46,185 bases of DNA from NCBI GenBank assembly GCA_001970855.1, contig LSSN01001114.1, positions 1-46,185 on the forward strand. The letters run 5' to 3'. Origin of the DNA: Smittium culicis (lineage: Eukaryota; Kickxellomycota; Harpellomycetes; Harpellales; Legeriomycetaceae). The notes under the pieces were generated by a model. That model ran no database searches and was not told the DNA's origin. It was given only the letters and a program-made list of their open reading frames with translations. This document shows positions 10,585 through 20,150 of the stretch, one piece after another (positions within the stretch are counted from its first letter, which is position 1; the number at the start of each line of letters is the position of its first letter). The position numbers and the translations under genes were made by a program.

Positions 10585-11472
10585 CATGAATAAAAATCCT
10601 TTAATTAGCGAAATATTTATGTATTTATCAAACATATGTTTAAATTTAATAATATTATTAGTAATATCAATAACAATAATATATTCTATGCACTTTTTAT
10701 AATTATAATTATAGTTGTCATTTTCATTGCTATTATTGTTATTATCAAATTTATTACCTACCCACTTTTTTAGTCTTTTATAATCTCAGGTTCTTACTAA
10801 TGACTTTAAAAAACATATACCTTGGTATTCAATCTGATAGTATTACAATTAGCATTGTTGCTTTTTTAGTGTGTTAAAGGGTTCAGAGATATAAGAAGTT
10901 GCGCACTTGAATTTTTTAAAAAATTAAATAAAACTTTTTGCCCTTTTAGAGCAAAAAGACTAGAAAACCTTAATTCCTCTAAACATGTTGTCACAAATAT
11001 GTAATGAGTTATAAAATCAAAATCTAACCCAATGAAAAAACTAGTACATTCTGGTTGGTTTATATTACATTTTCCCGCAATAATTGTTTTTTTTTTTTAT
11101 ATTTCAAGTCGTTCCTAGTCATATTCTTATACTTAGGAACATAAACGAGAATAAACACATTTGTTTAACTAATCAAAAAATAAAAAAAAATATAGTAGTG
11201 ATTTCTTAAGCATTAAAGAAAACTAATGAAAACGCGATACTGTTTAAAACTCTAAATTAAATATATCTTTCATCAAATTATTTGAAGTACATCGCATTTT
11301 AATTTTTCATTGAGAACATATTAAAAAAATGGTGTACAGTTGATCTAACAAATAAAAATATTAAAGTCGCATTAAATGTGGGAAAATGATTAAATATGTG
11401 TATTAATCAAGTTGATTTATAAAATTTTAAAAAATAAAAATAAAAAAAGGCATGTTGGATGAAGGAAGAAAG
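10585..11472. other. Convergent intergenic region
   Basis: Holds the 3' ends of the secreted-protein gene (+) and RLI1 (-). AT-rich with A and T runs and several AATAAA/TTTATT hexamers. No gene or repeat recognised. Confidence 0.6.
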
Positions 11473-13364
11473 TTATTGCTCTTCTTCTAAGAAGAAAAAG
11501 TTTCCGGCAATTTTTTGCTCACGATCTTTTAGGGACTCAAGTTTATTAATTCTAGGCCTGTAGTTAGTTGGGTCTCTTCTGAAAGTAATGTTAAGAGCTT
11601 TCAAGAATCTGTTCATACCAGTAAGTAGCGATTGTGGGGAATTTGCAAGGGCATTTACAGAAGGTTGGCCAGTCATGACTATGACACGGTCAGCCAAATA
11701 GGTAGCCATGATAAAATCGTGCTCTACAACAAATGCAGTTTTCTTGGCGTGCAAAATGAAACGTTTAATGACTTTAGCGGCAACAATACGTTGCTCAGAG
11801 TCAAGATAAGCAGAAGGTTCATCAATAAGATAAATATCAGCAGGGGTACCAAGAGCTAAAACGATGGCAACACGTTGAAGTTCACCACCGGATAGATTTT
11901 GGACATCGTTGTCAATAATATCTTCAATTTTCATGGGTTTAACTACATCAGTTTGGAATTGAGGGTGCATGAACATCGATCTGATCTTCTTTAGCAACAA
12001 CATTCTAACAGTACCGGTGAATTTGGGCGCAATCTTTTGAGGTTTGTAGGAAACATTGAGTTCAGGAACATCACTTTCACCATCTGGTTTAAGAGCACCA
12101 GCCAACATGCGAATAAGAGTAGTTTTACCAGTACCATTTTCACCCAGCAATACAATAATTTCTGAATCAGTAAATTCACCACCTTGAACTTCAAGATGGA
12201 AATCTCCAAGGGTTTTAGCCATTGGGCTATAAGAATATCTTTTGTTTGATGAAGTTTCGATTTCATCAGCAGATTCAGCGAGTCTAAAAGATAGGGATTC
12301 TTCTCTGAATCTCAAGTTTTCTGTTGGAACTTTACCATCAAGGAAAACATTAATGCCTTCACGTACAGAGAAAGGCATTGTTACGACACCATAAACTGAA
12401 GGAACACCATATAGCACGCAGATAAAGTCAGACAAGTAATCGAGAATAGACAAATCGTGTTCTACAGCAATAACATAAGTTTGAGAACCAAGCAAAGAGC
12501 GGATGACATTAGCAGCGTTGAGACGTTGCTTGACATCAAGGTAAGAGGAAGGTTCATCAAACATGTAAACATCAGCTTGTTGAATGCTAGTGGCAGCAAT
12601 AGCAAATCTTTGGAGTTCTCCACCAGATAGTTGACTGACTTCACGGGTTAAAACATCTTGCAAATCAAGCATTTTAATAATGGTTTCAGAATTATTGCGT
12701 TCGTTTTTAGCACTGATTAACTCTCCAACAACACCTCTAACTGAACGAGGCATAGCATCAACCCATTGTGGTTTGATTATGGCCTAAAGTGTCAGAGAAG
12801 TAAATAATAAAAGAAATACAATTAACAATAAGGTATAAAACAATATCAAATAAAAGCGTGAAAATGTACCTTGATGTTGTCTTCTAAAATTTTAGTAAAG
12901 TAATTTTGAAGTTCAGAACCGCGGAAATGCTTCAAAATGGCTTGCCAATCCGGAGGATTTTCATATTTACCCAAATTTGGCTTGAGCTTTCCGGACAAAA
13001 TCTTTAGAGCAGTGGATTTACCGATACCGTTAGTACCTACCAAACCTAGAACCATACCAGGTCTTGGAGTTGGGAGTCTGTGTAACTTGAAGGCATTTGC
13101 GCCGTATCTATGAGTAGTGTCCTTTTCTAAATTCGTTGGGAGATTAATAATCATGATGGCGGAGAAAGGACACTTTTTGACACAGATACCACAACCAATG
13201 CAGAGCTCTTCGGATAATATAGCTATCTTGCTTGCAGAAGATACATCGATACATAGCTTACCCATTCTGTTAACAGGGCATCCTTTTTTGCATTCTTGTC
13301 TGCATTTCTTTGGCTTACATTTGTCATTGTTGACAATCGCGATACGAGTATTTTTATCCGACAT
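11473..13364 (-). CDS. RLI1: RLI1/ABCE1 ribosome-recycling ATPase, two exons
   Basis: Iron-sulfur ABC ATPase that splits ribosomes after termination and acts in initiation and ribosome biogenesis. Exon 1 is 13364-12870 (165 codons), exon 2 is 12783-11473, giving 601 aa, close to yeast (608) and human (599). Start [21 protein letters not shown] matches the family. The N-terminal domain has two 4Fe-4S cysteine clusters ([15 protein letters not shown] and [12 protein letters not shown]). NBD1: Walker [10 protein letters not shown] (110-118), signature LSGGELQRF (217-225), Walker B DEP at 241, H-loop VEHD. NBD2: Walker [10 protein letters not shown] (379-387), signature LSGGELQRV from 462, Walker B DEP at 486, H-loop VEHD. 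All catalytic motifs are intact. The conserved join EDNIK-AIIKPQW crosses the intron. The C-terminus [19 protein letters not shown] is typical. Confidence 0.97.
12784..12869 (-). other. Spliceosomal intron of RLI1 (86 nt, phase 0)
   Basis: On the minus strand it begins GTACAT and ends CTGACACTTTAG, with CTGAC a suitable branch site. Removing it joins ATCAAG to GCCATAATC and restores the conserved NIK-AIIKP sequence; reading through it hits a stop after seven codons. Confidence 0.93.
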
Positions 13365-13370
13365 TCTGCC

Positions 13371-13431
13371 CTAAAAGATTAAATAAAAGGATAAGCAAAT
13401 CTTTTCCACGCCTATTCAAACGAAAGCCTAC
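13371..13431 (-). other. Possible 5'-leader intron of RLI1
   Basis: On the minus strand GTAGGC at 13431 and CTTTTAG ending at 13371 would remove 61 nt and leave six bases before the start codon. The acceptor resembles that of the proven intron. There is no protein-level support because it lies in the leader. Confidence 0.28.
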
Positions 13432-13534
13432 TTTATTTCTTTTAGTCCACTTCTAGAATCTAAAAAATAATATAGTAGACGAATTAATAAAAAAAGGCTT
13501 TGATGGGTTAAATGAACAATAAAAAATCGAATTG

Positions 13535-13542
13535 TATAAATA
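13535..13542 (-). promoter_or_regulatory. Candidate TATA box for RLI1
   Basis: TATTTATA on the minus strand, about 170 nt upstream of the start codon. Such strings are frequent here, so support is weak. Confidence 0.25.
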
Positions 13543-14030
13543 CTTCATTCGCCCATTCGCTTTTTCGCTTTTCAATTAGTGGCTCCTACCAAATCAATCC
13601 TTCAAAATAAAAAATTTTCTTCTCCTATTATAATATAGAATTACAATATACAGCATAAATTATAGCGAATAATATTGATTTATTCTTTTATCGTCTTTTT
13701 ATTGGATAAGTTTGTGATTTTTCATATTTATAATTAATAATTTTTATTGGCTATCTATTTAATCACTTAGCATGCATACTATAGATAAGATGGGAAATTT
13801 CAGGCATGATCAGTGACTATAGAATTGCGCCTATAAGATTAAAATGAACATTCCTCTAGGCCTAAGTTCCTATTTTAAAAATAGATTTCTGTTTAACATC
13901 GGAATACTTATTAAAATAAACAAGCAAAAAAAATAATTGAATGACCTTTTATACTTAATCTCATTACTTTATTGTAAATTTTTATTTCTCTAAATTAATA
14001 TCATTTTTTCTAAATATTTTTCATTTATCT
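13543..14030. other. Spacer upstream of RLI1
   Basis: AT-rich; the first part is probably the distal RLI1 promoter. Nothing else recognised before the SINE copy. Confidence 0.5.
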
Positions 14031-14045
14031 TCTTATAAGCTTACC
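14031..14045 (+). repeat. Target-site duplication, left
   Basis: TCTTATAAGCTTACC, directly repeated with one difference at 14214-14228 on the other side of the SINE copy and its A tail. Confidence 0.75.
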
Positions 14046-14213
14046 TTGAACCAATGCCCAGTGGGTATAGAGCTGCTAGAACGACGGAGGGGGGTCGGTT
14101 GAAAAATTATTTTTTAATATTTTTTTAACTTTTTAAATATTTTTTAATAGTTTTTAGTATACTTTTAAATTATTTTGATAAACTCTCTGAGGACAAAAAA
14201 AAAAAAAAAAAAA
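14046..14213 (+). mobile_element. tRNA-derived SINE-like retroposon, copy 1, with target duplication
   Basis: 168 bp. The 5' part reads ATGCCCAGTGGGTATAGAGC (14054-14073), which follows a tRNA D-arm/box A (TAGCTCAGTGGGTAGAGC). A box-B-like GGTTGAAAAA lies 42 nt downstream, the right spacing for a Pol III promoter. An AT-rich body ends ACTCTCTGAGGAC followed by 19 A. The element is flanked by TCTTATAAGCTTACC (14031-14045) and TCTTATAAGCTTGCC (14214-14228), a 14/15 match, the hallmark of LINE-mediated retroposition. Three other copies share the head and the A-tract end: 14758-14959 (-), 33401-33533 (+), 41150-41264 (+). Box B is degenerate, so the tRNA origin is inferred. Confidence 0.7.
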
Positions 14214-14228
14214 TCTTATAAGCTTGCC
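14214..14228 (+). repeat. Target-site duplication, right
   Basis: TCTTATAAGCTTGCC immediately after the 19-nt A tail; 14/15 identical to 14031-14045. Confidence 0.75.
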
Positions 14229-14757
14229 AATTTAGGATAAACCAATAGTAAAATATACATACTATAAGATATAATAATAAAATCAAGAAAATATTAATCA
14301 AATCTTTACTGAATCATTATTTCATTCTTTTCGACTTCAAATGCCTTCTAACAATAATTCATTTAAAATAATTAAAAAGTCAAAAAAAATGTAAAAAAAT
14401 CATACAAAACTTTTTTTAAAGCTAAAAATTCTAGCTGTGTGATGGCAAATTCAATGAATTGGCTATTATCGAATAACCGATATCATAATATCATACATTT
14501 TACCATACCAACGTAAAGCCACATTTAACTCTTTCGCGTGAGGTAGACTATCTTTGATCTACCAAATATAGCCAACTGTGTTCAATTAAAATACTTTAAT
14601 ATGGAGACCTCAAGAAATATTGGGCTTTTGTATAATTAGAGTATATTGAAATCCTGTTGATAAAAAATAGCCAATCAAAAAATTCTTATTTTCATAGAGC
14701 GTTGGGCGGGGAAGGGCTAATAACTAAGATTATTTGTATTTTTTATATATTGAAATG
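14229..14757. other. Spacer between the two facing SINE copies
   Basis: No gene. Near 14650-14712 it carries GCGTTGGGCGGGGAAG, the core of the CCCGCCCAACG repeat in minus orientation, with TAGCCAATC about 45 bp before it. The rest is unassigned. Confidence 0.45.
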
Positions 14758-14959
14758 TTTTTTTTGTCTCAGAGAGATATTAAATAAAACTTGATAGTAT
14801 AAAAAAATTATTAAAAATTATTAAAAAATAGTTAAATAGCTAAACAGTTATAGTTAAATAGTTAAAAAATTTTACAAAAATAATTTTTCAACCGATCTGT
14901 CTCTCTATCTCTGCCTCTGCCTCTCTAGCAGCTCCATACCCGCCGTCCATTAGTTCGAA
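14758..14959 (-). mobile_element. tRNA-derived SINE-like retroposon, copy 2
   Basis: Read on the minus strand it starts TTCGAACTAATGG, continues GGGTATGGAGCTGCTAGAG, has GATCGGTTGAAAAATTATTT and ends TCTCTGAGAC followed by eight A. The region between head and box-B-like site is expanded by a CT/CTGC microsatellite. Its tail faces that of copy 1. No clear target duplication remains, so it is older or rearranged. Confidence 0.6.
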
Positions 14960-15229
14960 GATAAAACTGAGTTTATCTGCCCTATTAAATAGCATAACTC
15001 TTCAAAAAAAATTCATTTATGTTGTTAAGGATTAATTAGTTAATCCCTAATTAAGATATCTAGTCAATAAAAATTAACTAGCTTATCTAAATATATTATA
15101 TTACATTATTATATTATCATGATTATTAGTATAATAATTAAGATCCTTCTTCTTATACTAAATAACTAAATACCCTTATAATAAATCTAAAAATGTTACT
15201 CATTTCAAAAAAAAACACCTCTTATCCTA

Positions 15230-15905
15230 GCAGCTTGACACGTTGAAAAGATCCCATAAGTAATATTTTTAAGAAAATTATAAAAAACACTAAAATCCCT
15301 AGAAAACTTGTTAAATATTTTTAATCAATATAGATATAAGGTCTAGAATCCCTATCAGACTTATAACCTTATTCAACTCGAAATTTCTAGTAAAATAGCT
15401 TTTTATGGAATTTTTCGCCCCATTGCTTTTAAAAATAAATCAATGCTACTCCTAGAGAATACTTTTTATAGCTAGACAGCGGATAAATAAAAACTCCAAC
15501 CCCAGCTAGGAAAATCATTAAAAAAGAAAGAGCAATAAATACAGGACAGGAATGAATTTTTTAGCCCAAAAATCCAGAATCTTGGCCTATAAATGATATA
15601 TATAGCTCATTACCCGTTGCAAGGATTTCACTTAAGCTCTTCAAAATTTGATTATTCTGTTAAACCCTTATTTTTACCACGATTTGACGGAAATTCGTTC
15701 AAATTGTAAGGTATTATGATACATGTGCTTATTTTCTTCATCAATCCTGAGATCTCCTCAGTAAACAGTATCCGTTACATTTTCAATGCCACTTATCTTT
15801 TAGACCCTTAACAAAAATTATTTGGATCTTGAATAGCGTCAGCTTCTTCATATTTTTTCAAAAGCAAAATCCTTCTCATCGAATACAAAAGAAAAAATTT
15901 TCAGA
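15230..15905 (-). pseudogene. Possible decayed coding sequence, identity unknown
   Basis: Less AT-rich than its surroundings. Minus-strand translation gives stretches with varied residues broken by stops and shifts, for example FTEEISGLMKKISTC and a hydrophobic AKILDFWAKKFIPVLYLLFL. No family is recognised. It could be an old transposon or gene relic, or simply less AT-rich spacer. Confidence 0.2.
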
Positions 15906-16014
15906 TCAAAGAAACTTAATCCCAGTAAAGTGTTCAATTTTTAAGTGAAAAAATAGTATCTTCATATTACTCTGATTTTAAAACATTGAAAATCAAAAAA
16001 AGATTAATTTAACT

Positions 16015-16120
16015 ATGTCTCTTGGATTAGCTACTAAGAGGCATCAACAGCGTTGTAAAAATTAACTAGGACTATTCGTTTTTCTAGGTTCATTGGATGA
16101 AATAGAAAAAATTCTCGTTT
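16015..16120 (+). other. Coding-like island with splice-like borders
   Basis: AUG at 16015 opens MSLGLATKRHQQRC, with codons much less AT-rich than the neighbourhood. GTAAAA at 16055 and TTTTTCTAG ending at 16087 would remove 33 nt and continue the frame as SLDEIEKILV up to a perfect donor GTAAGT at 16121. An acceptor after ATTAACTTCACAG (16186) gives a stop almost at once, so no complete product can be built. It may be an exon relic, a short gene or chance. Confidence 0.25.
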
Positions 16121-16512
16121 GTAAGTAATATCGAATTAATAGCAAACTCATGATATATCTAAACAAATTGGACATTAACTTCACAGTTTAACTTCTATAA
16201 CGTCAAAAAAGCTTCATTTTCACCGCATATAGAACATTCCTTATCAAAAATATATTTTTAACGCTTTTAATTATAAAAACCCACGCTTTGACACCTATAT
16301 TCATAAAATTTTCATAGCAAAGTATAATAAAAGCTAAAAAAAAAAAGACATACATATAGTATAGAGAGATATTAGAGTGTTTGAGCATTGATATATTTAT
16401 TTGGCTAACAATATTGAGAAAAAATGAATACATAAATATGTAACAATGAGAAAATATTAAATATTAATTATTAAATGATTTGCTTTTAGATTGAATATGG
16501 AAGCAGTGGTTT

Positions 16513-16724
16513 ATGTATCTTTATGAATTATATAAGTTATCTTTAGGCGATTGTAAAAAGTTAGCGCTTATGGATGAGGATTTACTGTGGCCGTTGTTGA
16601 GCACAATGTTCTCTGTAAAGCCTGAGATTGTTATAGAAAATTATTTTGTAAGAATTAATTATTAAACTTCTATACTATGTATTATCAGGTCGTATATTAT
16701 GTAAACACACCACTTATTATTTAA
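16513..16724 (+). other. Possible small gene or exon fragment
   Basis: The frame from 16513 reads MYLYELYKLSLGDCKKLALM then DEDLLWPLLSTMFSVKPEIV with balanced codons in otherwise A/T-only DNA. It is 50 aa unspliced (stop at 16663-16665). GTAAGA at 16648 falls exactly on a codon boundary, and TATTATCAG ends at 16688; splicing these 41 nt would give a 56-aa product ending YYVNTPLII. The open frame extends upstream only to 16498. No family recognised. The composition change is the main argument for coding. Confidence 0.3.
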
Positions 16725-19700
16725 TAAAAGGCGAAATTAAGTTATGTAACAAAGTTTACTGCCGATTATTAAGATAAATTATCAATTATCTGGTTTAGAT
16801 TATTAATTATTTTGGTTCAAATTATAACTATAATCAAATTCTTAAAATAAAACATGGTCTACTCTTTTATTTTTAATTAGATGCTTGATATAATTTAGTT
16901 TTAAATTTTTTAAATACATTCTATCTAAGTATAAATTAATCAGCTATCCTAATAATCGTATTGTTAATCGACGGAATTTCAATAGTGTAATAAACTTTTT
17001 TGAAGATTATCCAATGTTAATAATAACATTTAATTCCTTCCTTATCGAAGTAGCTAACATGCACCCCAAGAATCTCCAAAAATTCTAAATTTTATTAGGA
17101 GTTTTAAGGTAAAAATTATAACCCAAGGAAAATTCGGTATAATTTCTTATACAAGTTAAACGCATATATTGAATGATTAACTTTAAAAATCAAAAGATTG
17201 TACTAAATTACACTCTTTGTCACATAATAAATGATAAATTATTCAGAAATTCCAAATTTATTTTGCATTTAATCAATCGATTCTGAAAATAAATAATTTT
17301 AAGAACATTTTAAAATGAATTAGAAACTTAGTGCTGAGATCAAAGAAAATGTGTAAAAAAATATCTCTTGATTACCCATAAAAAAAGTATTTAAGAGATA
17401 ATAAGCCTAATATCGCCCTAAATACATCCTATAACTCAAAAATACATATGTTTTACTCTCTGTAAAACTGTGAAGTGAATAAAAAATATCTGCAATCAAA
17501 TTTTTAGACTAGATATTTTTAGTATTAATACATTTAATGGTTCAATGCATCTATTTCTATCTACACTACTTTTAATTTTTTAAACCTTTATTCATTTATT
17601 TTTTCAAATAGTGAAAAAATAATTAACAAATTAGTTTTTATCTATTGAAAAAGAAAGCCATTTTTACTAGAAAAAACCTAACTAATAAAAATATATAATT
17701 AAAGTTATAATTTATTAAATATCTTGCTTTGTTAAAGAGTTTTTATATTAATAAAGCTGCTCTTTATTATTTCCAAATTAAATGATTGCCACCCTTCTCA
17801 TTTTGGTTTTAATCGAATACTTGTTTAAAAATTAATGTTAATTTAATAAGAGGTTAAGTTTGACAAGGTTTATAGTAAGTTAAAATAGATTAAAATATTT
17901 CGCATTATATTTTTATTTAAAATACATGAATTACACATTAGCATAAGAATTAATATCATAAGATCATTATAACTATACATTGATCCCAATCTAATATAAA
18001 TATTTATAGCTTAGAACTTCCGGTAAATATTTATAAATGCGACCTGAATTTATCTCTATTCCTTTAATAAATCAGACTTAAATCATCTTAAAAAGCGCAA
18101 TATTACTGAAAGTGTAGCCTATAATTCTCTCAAAAAAAATGGAAAATTTTTTTATGATTCTATGAATAGTGTCGTATAATCTCCGATTTATATTAAAAAA
18201 TAATTAAGGATTAGTCTTAGTCTTAGTCTAATTAAGCTACCGAGACACGACTACAGATAAGAAAAATAGGGTAAAATGATAAAAGAATAAAATTATATAA
18301 AAAGAGGTGAAGTCAACGATAAAATGTTTTTTGGCAGTTTGTATATTTTTCCTTTTGTTATTTAGCTTGTTTTATAATATTTATTTATTTTTATCTAATA
18401 ATTTCAATTAACATTATAATTAATAAATAATGAATTATAGTCGTAACTAGAAGCGTTAATTAAATTAATTAATTCTATTTTCTATTAAAATTAAAAGTAA
18501 AATCATAATATTATGATCCCAGCAAGTATCGGAAATAGAATAAAGCTTATGATTATCATAATTAAAAATTAAAATACTCTTCTGATTATTTATAACTCTT
18601 TATATTACTTGATTAAATCAAAAATATTGAAAATTTTTGATTTCGTACAGCGTATAACATTCTTTAAATTAAAGAGTTAAATTAATGGGAAACAGCCCTA
18701 ATTTTCATTTATTAACACTATAGTACCAGATGATATCATTTTTATTATAAAAATATACTCTAGAATTCGACATATTATAACACATTAATTAATCTTAATT
18801 ATAAAATAGTGATAACATACTTAGATGAAATTATTTAAATTCCATGCAATCAAGGGCGTTTTTTTAGAAAACGTGATACCATGGAAAATATCAAAATATG
18901 GTCTATAAAAAAAAAATTTCTGCATCTAATTGAGAGAAAAAAAATGATTAAATTACAAGTTTTTAATTGAGATTTACTAATATTTTTCATAAAATTATCA
19001 TTATTTTTTCCTAGTTAGAAGAGTTAATATCAAGCCTAGTTAGTAATTAAAACCAATCGGTTGAAAAGAACTATTCGATTAGTGTTTAAAAATGAATCTA
19101 AATTTTTAACAGAATTATCAGTATTTTTATACAAATATCGAGAATATGAATGTATACTAATTGATAATTCATAAACCTCGAACTTGTATTATTATCACAG
19201 AAAAATTACGTATTTTAAATTAAAAAAACCCCATTAATTTCTATAAAATTTAAAAAATAATCCAAATAGTGCCTATAAGTGTTAAGATATGATCAGATTA
19301 ATTTTAATTAGTTCCTTTCTATAAAACATCCAATTAAAAATTTTTATTTAATAGTATTTAAGACTTAGGTATTCATTTTTCGAATTTCTAAGCCTTTCAA
19401 TTTCTCATTTTCCTCTTTATAAAATATTCGAATCAAAAAAAATTATTTCTTTCAAATATCAATGTGTATTTTGCTCTGTTTAAAAACGATCGGATTTGCG
19501 ATTTTCTTGCAGCTAAAGGGATATTATATTGAGATTATTTAGTGATTTTTATCGAGGATTATGCAATAGGGGAGTAAAGTTGATTAAAATAAACATTAGG
19601 AAAATCATATTCAAGGGAATAGAACTGACTCTTTAGAGAATTATAAAACTCAAAAGTGATAAAAAACTAATTATTAATTTAATTGTGGTGGTATCAAATC

Positions 19701-20068
19701 ATCTTTTAATACTAGGAAAAAATCTTAAATTAATATCGAAACTCTTAACTTTCCAATATAATAAGGTAATTAATGATATATAGCGTTTTTAATATCCTAA
19801 AGGATATTTAATTGAAATGAAGTAATTGTAGAATATAATAATAACAAACATATAATTTCCGAATCTGAAATAATTTTGTTAAATGGTACCAATAATATAG
19901 TAAACTTACCTGATACTGATGAAATGATACTAAAAATTTTTTTTTAAAATAAAAGATAAATAAGATAAGAAATTTAAGTTATATATACTGAAATATTAAT
20001 AAATAATTGAACTCGTATATTTCCGTAGTTTTGGACTTTAAATCGATCAAAAATTTATCTTATATAAT

Positions 20069-20150
20069 ATCTTTGAAAAAAGATATTAATTTGAAATTTT
20101 CAACTATTTGAAAAAGTTATCTATATTATATATCAAATTTCAAATTAATA
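20069..20150. repeat. Two neighbouring hairpin-forming inverted repeats
   Basis: ATATCTTT and AAAGATAT form one short hairpin near 20069-20087. TATTAATTTGAAATTT (20084-20099) and AAATTTCAAATTAATA (20135-20150) are perfect 16-bp inverted arms around a 35-bp loop. No coding or element context. Confidence 0.5.

Noticed and set aside
14046..14959. A 900-bp DNA transposon with 150-bp terminal inverted repeats
   Set aside because: The two ends are similar and inverted, but each ends inward in an A tract, one has its own 15-bp target duplication around 168 bp, and single copies occur at 33.4 and 41.2 kb. Two facing SINE copies explain this better.
16203..16433. 76-codon minus-strand frame
   Set aside because: Composition is that of AT-rich DNA (F, I, Y, K, N); it overlaps the better plus-strand islands and has no motif.
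19905..19925. ACTTACCTG, like the 5' end of U1 snRNA, followed by TGATGA
   Set aside because: Downstream sequence has none of the stem-loops or Sm site of U1 and no matching D box for a C/D snoRNA at a sensible distance.
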